Assembly (NCBI GenBank): GCA_028873965.1
Contig: JAPPMU010000049.1
Coordinates: forward strand, 70,057 to 134,056
Direction: 5' to 3'
DNA length: 64,000 nucleotides
Source: Chloroflexota bacterium
Lineage (GTDB): Bacteria; Chloroflexota; Dehalococcoidia; Lucifugimonadales; UBA3495
Below, in pieces: positions 17,485-26,025 of the stretch (the first letter of the stretch is position 1; each line of letters starts with the position of its first letter). The notes beneath the pieces were generated by a model that did not search any database, was not told the DNA's origin, and saw only the letters and a program-made list of their open reading frames with translations. The translations under genes and the position numbers were made by a program.

Positions 17485-17639
17485 GCCTGGTCCTCCGTGG
17501 TTGATATGATCACCGCTTCGCTGGCGGTTCGCCGATACGTTATCAGTGAAGAACCTACGTTCGCAATGGCGGATTGTCATCAAATTTTCGGGTGTCAGCG
17601 CCTTTGCTATCGCCGCAACCCTAATCTATACTTGCGCCA

Positions 17640-18461
17640 ATGGACCTGCAGTTTGAAATCGGCGATGCGCAGCGACCGCGAGGGCACGCGATCCTGTATT
17701 TTCGCGTGGATACCGAGCCGGACCACGTGTACGGCACCTACATCATCACGCTGCCCATCAGCGCCGACCTGACCAAATACGTCCCGCCCTTCCTGGCCGC
17801 CCATTTGGGGAGCGCCGGTTCCGGCCCGCTGGCCAACTTCTCGGCCTTTGCCATGCCGCCGATGTCCGAGTTGGTGGAAGGCGGCTACGAACAGCTGGTC
17901 CGCCTGGCCAACGTCCGGAACGACGACCTGGTCTATGGCGGCAGCATGTTTTCCTACGACCTGGCGCGGATGATGGAATCGGTGGCGCAGGCCGTCCAGG
18001 AATACGCTGACTCCTGGTTCCGTACCAGCGGCGAGGAGGGCGTCTCCACCCTGCCCGCCGAGGACGCCGCCATTCCCCTGGGCGGCTCCTCTCACCTCGC
18101 CGGGGCCGTGGATGCCGACGAAGGCGACAGCCTGGGCGTAAACGAGGTGCTCTGGAGCTTCATGAGCGAGGGCGACCGCCTGGCCGAGATGGGCCGGCTG
18201 CTGGGCCGCTTGCGCTTTGCCCAGGAAGGCAACGATGCCGCCGCCATTGCCGACATCATCGCCGAGATGACCGCCCTGGGCCGGCACCTGCCCGACGAGT
18301 TTGGCATCAGCTCACTGGTGACCGCCGCCAACGACACCACCCCGAATGGCGTGCAGTTGGCGCAACTGTACCTCGACCGTTGCTACCGGCTCTCATCCGG
18401 AGACACGGAGCAGGTGCGCCGCATCGACGAGGCCATCAGGAACCTGCAACGGCGAGGGTAA
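17640..18461 (+). CDS. Conserved hypothetical protein
   Basis: Encodes 273 residues, soluble, acidic, with no membrane segment. Residues 1-60 form a beta-rich part (GHAILYFRVDTEPDHVYGTY) and the rest is mostly helical, ending in a helical hairpin. I know no characterised homologue. The gene is well formed (clean start, codon use like its neighbours), divergent from the ATPase gene with a 155-base gap. Confidence 0.65.
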   Translation: MDLQFEIGDAQRPRGHAILYFRVDTEPDHVYGTYIITLPISADLTKYVPPFLAAHLGSAGSGPLANFSAFAMPPMSELVEGGYEQLVRLANVRNDDLVYGGSMFSYDLARMMESVAQAVQEYADSWFRTSGEEGVSTLPAEDAAIPLGGSSHLAGAVDADEGDSLGVNEVLWSFMSEGDRLAEMGRLLGRLRFAQEGNDAAAIADIIAEMTALGRHLPDEFGISSLVTAANDTTPNGVQLAQLYLDRCYRLSSGDTEQVRRIDEAIRNLQRRG

Positions 18462-18494
18462 CCGGACCCAGAGTGCTTCGGTTCTCTCTTCTCC

Positions 18495-18531
18495 CGCATT
18501 CCGGCGAAAGAAGGGCCGGCCGCAATGCCGG
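18495..18531. repeat. Degenerate family B palindrome
   Basis: CGCATTCCGGCGAAAG followed by GCCGGCCGCAATGCCGG is a rearranged copy of the family B hairpin, between the convergent genes ending at 18461 and 18539. Confidence 0.5.
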
Positions 18532-18538
18532 CGAGCGG

Positions 18539-18772
18539 TTATGCGGTCCGCCGGGAATCGGTTGTTTTGGGGCGTTGCCGCGACTCCCATTCTACGAGTT
18601 CCTCTCGGAGCTCGTGCAAAACGCTGCGAGTAGCGTCCATCTTGGCTTTGCGTATTGTGGGATCCTCGTCAGCAATGCTCTCTGCTGCCCCGCTTTCCAT
18701 GCGCTCGACCAGCAGTGAGAATGTTCGCTCTCGCTCTTGAGTCACCCGGTATTGTTCTTCATTTTCAATCAT
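18539..18772 (-). CDS. Small helical partner of the DUF6932 protein (possible antitoxin)
   Basis: Encodes 77 residues, all helical and charged (RERTFSLLVERMESGAAESI, MDATRSVLHELREELVEWE). Its ATG overlaps the stop of the DUF6932-like gene by four bases (ATGA), the usual sign of coupled translation in a toxin-antitoxin or paired system. By position it should be the partner of the 18769-19314 product. No DNA-binding motif is obvious. Confidence 0.6.
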   Translation of the reverse strand: MIENEEQYRVTQERERTFSLLVERMESGAAESIADEDPTIRKAKMDATRSVLHELREELVEWESRQRPKTTDSRRTA

Positions 18773-19314
18773 GGGAGAGTCCTCAAGTCAATGGCGATTA
18801 TCCCTTTAGGGACGGCCTGCTGGTCGGTTTGGAAAAACTCCAGGAAAGTTCTGCCTTGTTCGTCGGCCTCCCAGTCTGCTGGGAAAAGTTCCCCGCCGAA
18901 GGCTATTTTCTGGGCTTGACGGCGGTTGCTGAAGTCCAGCAGTGTTGGGTTGAGCAGTCGAGGGTCTACGTCAGTGGTTTCCCATGCCACGTCGAAATCC
19001 TCGGGAAGTTCCTTACTCGTGGCGAAGCTGCCGTCGAGATATATTCTCTGACAGCCTGATTGTCGCAGGTTTTCCGAGGCGCGCAACAAGCCTCGGAGTA
19101 ATGTCCTTCGATGTGGGTTGATTCCCAAGCGTTCGGCAGTTTGGAGCCACGTTGCTTCGTGAATGCCCGGTGGCAGATAGCCGTTGGGCTGGAATGACGG
19201 CAACACAGGCTCTGGTCCCCCGCTGGTACCCTGTGGAGATTCTATTCCGCTTATTGGCGAGACGCAACTTGCGGAGGATTTGGGTAACTGTTCAGGGTCG
19301 TGGGGAATGGTCAT
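18769..19314 (-). CDS. DUF6932-like protein, nucleotidyltransferase-type
   Basis: Encodes about 181 residues from the ATG at 19314; the true start may be a non-ATG codon nearer 19240. The core NGYLPPGIHEATW, GINPHRRTLLRGLLRA, CQRIYLDGSFATSKELPEDF-D-V resembles DUF6932, where G-S-F and D-x-D-V suggest a minimal nucleotidyltransferase fold. The open frame extends upstream to 19452 through a dispersed repeat, so anything before about residue 35 is probably not native. It is paired with the gene at 18539. Confidence 0.6.
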   Translation of the reverse strand: MTIPHDPEQLPKSSASCVSPISGIESPQGTSGGPEPVLPSFQPNGYLPPGIHEATWLQTAERLGINPHRRTLLRGLLRASENLRQSGCQRIYLDGSFATSKELPEDFDVAWETTDVDPRLLNPTLLDFSNRRQAQKIAFGGELFPADWEADEQGRTFLEFFQTDQQAVPKGIIAIDLRTLP

Positions 19315-19414
19315 CGCGACCCCGCACTTGATGCGGGGGCGGCAATCTCGTTGCCATAGCGACGACCCTTCTCCCAACGGGATTGCCCCGTCGCTGTGCT
19401 CCTCGCAATGACAA
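19311..19414. repeat. Family B-prime repeat (TCATTGCGAGGAG type)
   Basis: In minus orientation: CATTGCGAGGAGCACAGCGA, GGCAATCCCG, then CGAGATTGCCGCC, CCCGCATCAAGTGCGGGG and CGCGATGACC. It is made of an outer GAGATTGCC/GCAATGAC arm pair and an inner GCGGGG hairpin. It lies upstream of the DUF6932-like gene and is read through in frame by it. The remaining gap to 19498 holds nothing. Confidence 0.65.
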
Positions 19415-19497
19415 CCGAAAGACCCTGGTAGCCAGACCCTCGCCGTTTGCAATCGGCTGGATGGACGCCGGGCCGCCCCGGCGCTTCCGCCTCCGGG

Positions 19498-20406
19498 TTA
19501 CGCCCGCGGATGGCTCCGCTCGTATTCGGCGCGGACGTGCGAGTCGGTCAGGTGTGTGTACACCTGCGTCGTGGAGATGCTGGAATGTCCCAGCAATTCC
19601 TGAACGTGGCGCAGGGACGCTCCGTTTTGCAGCAGATGGGTGGCAAAGCTGTGCCGCAGCGTGTGCGGCGTGATCTTGGGATCCACGTCGGCGGCTTTGG
19701 CGGCCGTCTTCAGGATGTTCCACACCCATTGCCGGGTGAGCCGCTCGCCGCGCTGGTTCAGGTACAGCGCCGTTTCGCCGCGCTTGTCGCCCAGCAGCTC
19801 GACCCGGGCCCCGCCGATGTATTCTCGGAGGTTCGACAGGGCGTCGGGGTAGAGGTAGACGATCCGCTCCTTGGAACCCTTGCCCCAGGTGCGGATGAAC
19901 CCCTCTTCAAAGTCGATGTCCTGCACGTTCAGGGCAACCAGTTCGCTCACCCGCAGCCCGGTAGCATACAGCAGTTCCAGGATGCTGGCGTCCCGGCGCC
20001 CTTCCGGCGTACCGGTGTCCGCCGCCGTGGTCAGCAGGCGCTTCACGTCCTCTTCGGAGATGTACTTGGGAACCGTCCGTCCCACCCGGGGCGATCCCAG
20101 GTTCTCCGTCGGGTCTTCGGTTATCAGCCCATTTGCGCTCAGATATCCGAAGAACGACCGTACCGCCGCCACCTTGCGGGCGGTGGTGGTGTCCCGGTAC
20201 TTGCGGTTGTCCCGCAGCTCGCTGATGTACGAATTGAGCAGGTTGATGTCGACCAGACGCCAAACTTCCTGATCCTCGGAGTTGAGGCTGTCCGCGACGA
20301 ACTCGCGGAACTGGTTCAGGTCGTTGCTGTAGGCGTCCAGCGTGTTCTGGGAGAAGCCCCGTTCAACGATCAGGTGTTGCAGGAATGAATTTACCGTTTG
20401 TCTCAT
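19498..20406 (-). CDS. Tyrosine recombinase XerC/XerD
   Basis: Encodes 302 residues from the ATG at 20406. The N-terminal SAM-like domain (LQHLIVERGFSQNTLDAYSN) is followed by the catalytic domain with all active residues: Arg (YATGLRVSEL), Lys (GKGSKERIV), His-x-x-Arg (HTLRHSFATHLL), His (LLGHSSI) and Tyr nucleophile (TTQVYTHL). Length and motifs match XerC/D, which resolve chromosome dimers at dif, rather than a phage integrase. No attachment sites or phage genes are nearby. Whether it is XerC or XerD cannot be decided here. Confidence 0.92.
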   Translation of the reverse strand: MRQTVNSFLQHLIVERGFSQNTLDAYSNDLNQFREFVADSLNSEDQEVWRLVDINLLNSYISELRDNRKYRDTTTARKVAAVRSFFGYLSANGLITEDPTENLGSPRVGRTVPKYISEEDVKRLLTTAADTGTPEGRRDASILELLYATGLRVSELVALNVQDIDFEEGFIRTWGKGSKERIVYLYPDALSNLREYIGGARVELLGDKRGETALYLNQRGERLTRQWVWNILKTAAKAADVDPKITPHTLRHSFATHLLQNGASLRHVQELLGHSSISTTQVYTHLTDSHVRAEYERSHPRA

Positions 20407-20553
20407 GATCTCCGCCAGTGGGTTGGTGCACCTGGCCCCGCTTCGCCTTGCTTTCCCGTCCGCCGGTTGGCGTGGCGGGCGTGTTGCGTTATTTTTGTAC
20501 ATCCAAACCGCAGACGTCATTCGGCAAACGATGCGGGATTCGGCGATTTCCGG

Positions 20554-21021
20554 TTACACAAGGCTGAAAACTCCCACCGATGCTACGGTGACGATCGCCG
20601 CGTGGATGATCAGGCTGGCGGCGATTGACGCCAACAACCGGCCCCGGCGCATCCCGGCGACCTCCAGGGTCAGCGTGGTAACATACACCCCGGCCCACGG
20701 CGTGACGATCAACACCCCCCATACTCCCCAGCGGTCCAGCGCCCGCAACAGTCTCTGGCTGCGCCGTCGCAATACCCAAACCGCCGCCGACCGCACCGGC
20801 GCAGGACGCATCCGCAGGACCATTCGCAACACTCGCGTGCCTCGTTCCGCCCGGCGGAACAGCGCCGAGATCACCAGCGCCGGCAGCATGTTGAACACCA
20901 CGGACACCATTGCAACCAGCATCGGTTCCAAGCCCAGACCCACGCCCAACGGAATGGAGACCAGTTCCTCGCCTATGGGCGACGCGGCGGTCAACGCCAC
21001 CGCTACATACTTGGCCCACAA
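20554..21021 (-). CDS. Small multidrug-export family membrane protein (COG2426-like)
   Basis: Encodes 155 residues starting at TTG 21021, with GGAGG upstream. Four hydrophobic segments are visible. The N-terminal S-P-I-G-E-E-L-V-S-I-P and G-V-W-G-V-L-I-V-T-P-W-A-G-V motifs match the putative small multidrug export family, whose role is not well established. It is divergent from the small membrane gene at 21106. Confidence 0.7.
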   Translation of the reverse strand: MWAKYVAVALTAASPIGEELVSIPLGVGLGLEPMLVAMVSVVFNMLPALVISALFRRAERGTRVLRMVLRMRPAPVRSAAVWVLRRRSQRLLRALDRWGVWGVLIVTPWAGVYVTTLTLEVAGMRRGRLLASIAASLIIHAAIVTVASVGVFSLV

Positions 21022-21105
21022 ACCAGCGTCCTCCCAAACCGGCGGGACGGCTCGCCGTCGTTCGTTCTCGTGCGGCTGTCTGCTGAGACCAATAGCGAAT
21101 TGAAC

Positions 21106-21327
21106 ATGAGCCCGTTAATTTTACTGGCGCTTGCCTTGCAGGCCGGCGATGGATCCGCTGACCTGTCCTTCCTGGCCTACCTGGACGTGTGGATCATCGG
21201 CGGGTTGGTGATGCTGGCGGTGGTGGTGGTCGTGGGCAAATGGCTCTATGGGAAGTTCCGCCGCCGGCCCGATGATGATGACCTGTACTACGACGAGAGG
21301 TACGACGGCTACGACTACGAATGCTGA
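21106..21327 (+). CDS. Small membrane protein with acidic Asp/Tyr-rich tail
   Basis: Encodes 73 residues. A hydrophobic N-terminus and one strong membrane helix (VWIIGGLVMLAVVVVVGKWL) lead to a short basic stretch and a tail rich in Asp and Tyr (DDDDLYYDERYDGYDYEC). The tail is likely cytoplasmic. No family is recognised. Confidence 0.5.
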   Translation: MSPLILLALALQAGDGSADLSFLAYLDVWIIGGLVMLAVVVVVGKWLYGKFRRRPDDDDLYYDERYDGYDYEC

Positions 21328-21444
21328 CGAACCCGTCCGCGCCGGCGACGTTGGTGAAGGGCCGGTGGCGCTGCCGGGAGTTTGACAGGATTCTGCGGAT
21401 TTTATACCCTCGACAAATAACGTCGGCATCAGGAGTGCGCGCAG

Positions 21445-22050
21445 ATGGTTACCCGTGGATTCTTCGGACGGCGCCGCGAAACGCCCCCTCGCCCCATCCC
21501 GCCCGGTCAATACCTGGAACGGGGGTTCCCGGTGCTGACCGCCGGACCCACCCAGCGCGTGCCGCTGGACCAGTGGAGCTTCGTCCTGGTGGGCGCGGAA
21601 GGCGAACCCCTGGGAGAGTGGAACTGGGAACAGTTTCGTTCGTTGCCCGAGACGGAAATCTTCACCGATATCCACTGCGTCACCAAGTGGAGCAAGCTGG
21701 ATACCACATGGAAGGGGGTCACCATCGACGATCTTCTGGTCGCTGCCGGCGTGTCTGATCCGCCGCCCTACCTCATGGCCTTTTCCTACGGGGGCTATAC
21801 CACCAACCTGCCCACGTGGGACGTGCTGGAGGGCCGGGGCATGGTCGCCTTCGAGTTCGACGGCCAGCCCATCGCCGCCGAGCATGGCGGCCCGGCTCGG
21901 CTGGTGGTGCCGCACCTGTACTTCTGGAAGTCCGCCAAGTGGCTGCGCGGGATCCGTTTCATGCCCCAGGACCAACCCGGCTTCTGGGAACAGTACGGTT
22001 ACCACATGTACGGAGATCCCTGGAAGGAACAGCGGTACTGGGGTGATTAG
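21445..22050 (+). CDS. YedY/sulfite-oxidase-like molybdopterin protein
   Basis: Encodes 201 residues. AGGAG ends nine bases before the ATG at 21445. The sulfite oxidase-type molybdopterin fold is seen: LVGAEGEPLGEWNWEQF, the Cys that ligates molybdenum (DIHCVTKWSKLD), G-V-x-I-D-D-L-L, and the C-terminal WKSAKWLRGIRFM. It resembles short bacterial YedY-like reductases but has no Tat or Sec signal, so it is probably cytoplasmic. Its stop overlaps the start of a flavin reductase by one base, suggesting the two form an electron-transfer pair. Confidence 0.85.
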   Translation: MVTRGFFGRRRETPPRPIPPGQYLERGFPVLTAGPTQRVPLDQWSFVLVGAEGEPLGEWNWEQFRSLPETEIFTDIHCVTKWSKLDTTWKGVTIDDLLVAAGVSDPPPYLMAFSYGGYTTNLPTWDVLEGRGMVAFEFDGQPIAAEHGGPARLVVPHLYFWKSAKWLRGIRFMPQDQPGFWEQYGYHMYGDPWKEQRYWGD

Positions 22051-22820
22051 TGCAGGACCCAGCGGCAGCGCCGGCCACTGCTTGGCAACTGGCCACCGTA
22101 GAGCGGGTAACTGTCGAGACCTACCGCGCCAAGACCTTCACCCTGCGGCTCTCCGAGCCGCGTCCGTTTCGCGCCGGCCAGCACTACGACGTCCGTCTCA
22201 CCGCTCCGGACGGCTACCAGGCGCAGCGCTCCTACTCGGTGGCCTCGGCTCCCAATGATTTCGCGCGCATTGATCTGACGGTAGAGCTGATACCCGACGG
22301 CGAGGTTTCACCGTACTTTCATGAGGTGGTGGAGCCGGGCGATGTCCTAGAAGTGCGTGGCCCCATCGGCGGCCCCTTCACCTGGACGCCGGATCTGGAC
22401 GGCCCCCTGCTGCTGCTCGCCGGCGGCTCAGGCATCGTACCCTTGAAATCCATCCTGATGCACCGGAACCTGGCCGCTCCGGACACGCCGGCGTTGCTGC
22501 TGTATTCAACGCGCGGCCCGGAGGACATCATCTACCGGAAGTTCCTCGACACTGTGGGTCGGCGTGGCGCCGACGTAGCCGTGCGATGCTCGTTGACGAG
22601 ACGGCAGCCGCCGGGCTGGATTGGATATGACCGCCGGGTTGACGCGGACATGGTGCGGGAATGCGTCGACGAGTTGGTCAGCATGAATGGCCGCGACGCT
22701 GTTCCGCTGTCCTACGCCTGCGGGCCCACCGGGTTCGTGGAAGCCGCGGCCGACGCCCTGTTGTCCGTCGGCATCGCCGAGTCTGCCATTCGAACGGAGC
22801 GGTTTGGCCCCACTCAGTAG
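22050..22820 (+). CDS. Ferredoxin-NADP reductase-type FAD oxidoreductase
   Basis: Encodes 256 residues from a GTG that overlaps the previous stop (TAGTG). It shows the FAD site RSYSVAS, the FRAGQHYDVRL strand, NAD-binding GGSGIVPLKSIL, and the late C-G-P-x-G-F near the end. No [2Fe-2S] domain is attached, so electrons go from NAD(P)H through FAD to the partner, most likely the molybdoprotein encoded just upstream. Such YedY-like/reductase pairs are known in Actinobacteria and Chloroflexota, where substrates are unsettled. Confidence 0.87.
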   Translation: MQDPAAAPATAWQLATVERVTVETYRAKTFTLRLSEPRPFRAGQHYDVRLTAPDGYQAQRSYSVASAPNDFARIDLTVELIPDGEVSPYFHEVVEPGDVLEVRGPIGGPFTWTPDLDGPLLLLAGGSGIVPLKSILMHRNLAAPDTPALLLYSTRGPEDIIYRKFLDTVGRRGADVAVRCSLTRRQPPGWIGYDRRVDADMVRECVDELVSMNGRDAVPLSYACGPTGFVEAAADALLSVGIAESAIRTERFGPTQ

Positions 22821-23509
22821 CCGGTGGCCAGCCCGGCCAGCCAGTTGGCGGGTGGGAGCAGGGTGGACCAAAGGATGCCGGGCCGCAGCACGAAGTCCGA
22901 TGCGATCAATGCCACCAGCAGCAGCGGCGCAAACCTCTGGAACCGCTGGTGTCCCTCTGCGGACGAGGCCGGCAGCAGCGCGCCCAGCGCTCGATAGCCG
23001 GCCAGCGGCGCCAGGGGCAATACTTGGAATGCGGCTTGCATCAGGTTGTAGATGATCAACAGCCCGACCACGTCGGATATGCCGGAGCGCAAGCCGCCCG
23101 TCATCACCAGATTCAGGCTGTCCGGCGAGGGGTAGGTCCAACCCAGCAGGCCCGCCTTCACCGGCGACGCCAGCAGAAACGCGACGGTGAGGTTTCCCAG
23201 GGGGCCGGCAGCCGCGACCACGACCGACGGCCATCGTCCCTGCCGTCCGGGGGCTCCCGGCAACTGGCGCCCCCAGCCGAAACCGGAGACGGTTGCCAGG
23301 ATCATTCCGGCTATGTCCAGCTGGCGCAGCGGATTGCCGAAGAGGCGCCCCTGCGCGCGGGGGGCAGGGTCTCCCAAGGCGGTGGCCACCAGCGCCTGGA
23401 ACCACCCGGTGACCCAGATGGCGACAGCGCCGGAGAAGGCGCAAAGGACCGCCAGGCGCACGAAAGCCCCGATGTCGTCGGGCAGCAGGTTCGCGGATGA
23501 TATCAGCAT
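22814..23509 (-). CDS. Degenerate M50 (site-2 protease-like) membrane protein
   Basis: Encodes 231 residues with about six membrane segments. The layout matches compact M50 proteins (GRLFGNPLRQLDIAGMILAT, SVVVAAAGPLGNLTVAF, YNLMQAAFQVLPLAPLAG). Active relatives carry H-E-x-x-H in the first helix and a late Asp in N-x-x-P-x-x-P-L-D-G. Here the first site reads WFQALV and the last reads LPLAPLAG, so both zinc sites are lost. It is probably a non-catalytic homologue. The 3' end overlaps the convergent reductase gene by seven bases. Confidence 0.7.
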   Translation of the reverse strand: MLISSANLLPDDIGAFVRLAVLCAFSGAVAIWVTGWFQALVATALGDPAPRAQGRLFGNPLRQLDIAGMILATVSGFGWGRQLPGAPGRQGRWPSVVVAAAGPLGNLTVAFLLASPVKAGLLGWTYPSPDSLNLVMTGGLRSGISDVVGLLIIYNLMQAAFQVLPLAPLAGYRALGALLPASSAEGHQRFQRFAPLLLVALIASDFVLRPGILWSTLLPPANWLAGLATGY

Positions 23510-23617
23510 GAGCGGCGGCTATTTTACGCCATAGCCGCCGCAACGCCCGCAGAGTCAGGTGCGGTTTATTGCGTTATTGGAGCGTGGCCAATCCGTTTTG
23601 ACGCCCACGCGTACCCA

Positions 23618-23848
23618 GTTTGTCATCGCGAGGAGCCTAGCGACGTGGCGATCCCGTTACCCGAAGAATGGTTCCTCCAGCAACGAGATTGCCGCGCTCC
23701 GCTCGCAATGACATAGGAGTTACGCACTTGAAATTACAAACCCGTCATTCCTGCGCAAGCAGGAATCCATAGGCTTCACAGTGAACGAATCTGGAACACT
23801 GTTAACGATTTCGGCCACTGGATTCCCGCTTTCGCGGGAATGACGGGT
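23618..23848. repeat. Repeat cluster, families B and B-prime
   Basis: A B-prime unit (TCATCGCGAGGAG to CTCGCAATGACA, 23618-23712) is followed by two family B hairpins (CGTCATTCCTGCGCAAGCAGG from 23742, and GGATTCCCGCTTTCGCGGG to 23848). The 485-base gap from 23510 to 23994 has no credible gene. Confidence 0.7.
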
Positions 23849-23994
23849 GTAAAGTCTCCCAACTGCGTAAGTCCTATGACAGTTGAGCGAAACGGGTACG
23901 CGCGAGGGTTCAATGCAGCGTCTGGGGGATATGCCGCCCAAATACTGGTTGAGTGGTTCGCTCCATCGTGGTTTGCGGGGCAGCCTTGGCTCCC

Positions 23995-25203
23995 TTACCC
24001 CTGTTGCAGCACGGCCACCAGGTCGGGATGCAGGGCGCTCTCCTGCTTCTGGATGCCGGCGTAGTGCAGGCGGGTCAGGTACTGGCGCACGTAATCCGAG
24101 CGCAGCCGGTCTACTGCCTTCTTGCCCTCGGCCATGCCCGCAACCGACCCTCCGGCGACGATGGACATTGCTTCCCAGAGCACCGGGTCCTTCATCTCGC
24201 CGGCCATGTCCTTCTCAATGGAACCCAGGATCCGGCGCAGCGAAACGCCGAAGTCCACGCCTTTCACGGCCACGGTCAGCTTCAGCATCGCCATGCCATA
24301 GGCCATGTGCCGGGCCTTGTCCTGCAGGCACAGGCCAAAAAGCCTGCGGTCCACCGGGTTGGTCGCGAAGTGCATCCCGAACCGGTACAGCAGCATCGTC
24401 AAAGTGCCCCGGGCGATATAGAGCGACACGGAGACCTCCGGCCAGCCGGCCCGGGTTTCCACCATGCGCCGGCTCATCAGGCCGGGCGACTCCAAGCCCA
24501 GCGCGCCGCCGTTGCACAGGGCGCGGTGCCGCATCGCCTCGAAGTGCCGCGCCGAATCGAACTCCTGGGTGGCCAGGAACATCTTCGGCTCGATGAAGGC
24601 GTAATTCATGCGGTGCAGCCACAGGCCAATGGTGTCGATCTCGGCGGTGGCGTGCTGCCCCAGCTCAGTGCACAGCTGGCACCAGGCCAGCTCCAGCGTC
24701 TCCGGCTGGTCGGGGATCTCGTCCCACGGAATGTCCTGCATGGCGTTCCAGCGGCGCTGGATGGCCTCCTCGTAGAGCCAGGCGGCGTTGTCCGACCACA
24801 GTTCGTCCTTGCGGTTCACCGAGTAGTTGTCCAGGCGGGGTATTCCCGGCGTGGCGAAGGAGCCGCGCGGCATCCGGGTCATCTCCCGGCTCTCTTCGGG
24901 AATTTCCCCGTACAGGCCCACGTTGATCCCGTCGATGGTCAGCCCGTGGGCGGTGGGCGCGGCGCGGGTTCCCCACTGCCGCGTGTCCTTCATCCAGGGG
25001 AACCGGTCGGACGGAGACTGCGGGGCCTCCGGTTCGGCGGGCACCTCTGCGGTCTCGAGGCTCTCGGGCTCGGCCGCCGTGTTCTCGGCCACGTCCTGCT
25101 GGACGCGCTCGGCGGCCGACGACCGGTAGTGCCCGGTGGGATTGCTATCGTCGACGGGCTCGTCGGGGTTGCTGCCGTTCTGCGGATCATTCTGCGTGGT
25201 CAT
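23995..25203 (-). CDS. Ferritin-like/R2-like protein with altered metal ligands
   Basis: Encodes 402 residues. A 75-residue acidic, disordered N-terminus precedes a helical ferritin-like domain similar to the 26026-27123 product. In that paralogue the two iron motifs read DESRH and DEARH; here they read DSARH and DKARH, so the second acidic residue of each pair is lost. The gene may encode a non-catalytic or differently metallated partner. It lies upstream of nothing but repeats and is separated from its paralogue by HigBA. Confidence 0.65.
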   Translation of the reverse strand: MTTQNDPQNGSNPDEPVDDSNPTGHYRSSAAERVQQDVAENTAAEPESLETAEVPAEPEAPQSPSDRFPWMKDTRQWGTRAAPTAHGLTIDGINVGLYGEIPEESREMTRMPRGSFATPGIPRLDNYSVNRKDELWSDNAAWLYEEAIQRRWNAMQDIPWDEIPDQPETLELAWCQLCTELGQHATAEIDTIGLWLHRMNYAFIEPKMFLATQEFDSARHFEAMRHRALCNGGALGLESPGLMSRRMVETRAGWPEVSVSLYIARGTLTMLLYRFGMHFATNPVDRRLFGLCLQDKARHMAYGMAMLKLTVAVKGVDFGVSLRRILGSIEKDMAGEMKDPVLWEAMSIVAGGSVAGMAEGKKAVDRLRSDYVRQYLTRLHYAGIQKQESALHPDLVAVLQQG

Positions 25204-25238
25204 AATGCCTCACTTACGTCATGGGCTTATTGGCTCAA

Positions 25239-25607
25239 TCATACTGCCGCGCGGTCGGCCGCATCCTCACGCTGATATTTGCGGAGCAGGCGGCCAAAGC
25301 ACCAATCCGTCCATTCCTCTTTCCTGCCGCCGGTCTTTTCCCAATTCCGGGCGATGGTAGCCCGGTATCGGGCCTCCCCGTTGAGCCAGAATTGGGCGGA
25401 GATTCCCAGAGCGTTCGCCAGGCCAACCGCAATGTCAGGAGTGATGGCGCGTTCGCCGGAAAAAACTTCGTTCATCGCTTCCACTGACAAGCCAAGCGTC
25501 GCCGCGAGTTCCGGTGGCGATATGCCACGGAACTCAATCTCTTCCAGCAAACCTTCGCCGGGAGGAATTGCCCAACCGGAATAGACTGTTTCATTGCTAG
25601 TCGTCAT
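25239..25607 (-). CDS. higA: HigA-type antitoxin, XRE helix-turn-helix
   Basis: Encodes 122 residues. PPGEGLLEEIEFRGISPPEL, then ATLGLSVEAMNEVFSG is the XRE helix-turn-helix typical of HigA (residues 15-55), followed by ALGISAQFWLNGEARY, another family signature. It binds DNA and the HigB toxin. It is the second gene of the pair and overlaps higB by 11 bases. It probably represses the operon. Confidence 0.9.
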   Translation of the reverse strand: MTTSNETVYSGWAIPPGEGLLEEIEFRGISPPELAATLGLSVEAMNEVFSGERAITPDIAVGLANALGISAQFWLNGEARYRATIARNWEKTGGRKEEWTDWCFGRLLRKYQREDAADRAAV

Positions 25608-25896
25608 AGTGGTTGCTCACCTCCGCTATGATGATGCTTTGTGCCGTGTTACCTTGCGTCACAATAAGGCGCCACCTTCCTGTCAAATAGATTGAAAATT
25701 CGCCAGTTCGTGATCCCCGCAAAGGATGCAACCGTAAGCGACTCACATCATAAAGTTGACGAAAATCTGCGGCATCATAGAGACTGTCCACGAGATCGGC
25801 GTAACGCCTGCCAACCGCATGGCCCCAATCCATGACAGCTCGAGATGGATCTTCGTAATTCCGCCGTAATTGCCGGGTACGGAAAATTACTTCCAT
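25597..25896 (-). CDS. higB: HigB/RelE-fold toxin
   Basis: Encodes 99 residues. The RelE fold is seen in LVDSLYDAADFRQLYDVSRL, HPLRGSRTGEFSIYLTGRWR and the last strand QSIIIAEVSNHYDD. This is the HigB-type mRNA endonuclease group. Toxin comes first, antitoxin second, the common hig order. The gene is of full length and its conserved Arg residues are present, so it looks active. Confidence 0.82.
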   Translation of the reverse strand: MEVIFRTRQLRRNYEDPSRAVMDWGHAVGRRYADLVDSLYDAADFRQLYDVSRLRLHPLRGSRTGEFSIYLTGRWRLIVTQGNTAQSIIIAEVSNHYDD

Positions 25897-25966
25897 AGAC
25901 TACCTGCAATTCGCAACGTACCGGAACAAGCAAACAACTGCCTATTCCCGCCTAATGCAATAGACA

Positions 25967-25997
25967 ACGGCCCGCCGACCTCAGGACGACGGGCCGT
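25967..25997 (-). terminator. Possible terminator after the second ferritin-like gene
   Basis: An 8-bp stem ACGGCCCG/CGGGCCGT lies just after the stop at 26026 (reading leftwards). The run after it is only weakly T-rich (TTGTCTATT). It may end the 26026-27123 transcript. Confidence 0.45.
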
Positions 25998-26025
25998 CGG
26001 CATTCCAGTGCCGATGTGTGGCGAA

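Noticed and set aside
19498-20406. Xer-type recombinase as the integrase of a mobile island
   Set aside because: Length and motifs fit housekeeping XerC/D; there is no adjacent att site, excisionase or phage gene, and tRNA-Pro lies 5 kb away with no matching repeat seen.
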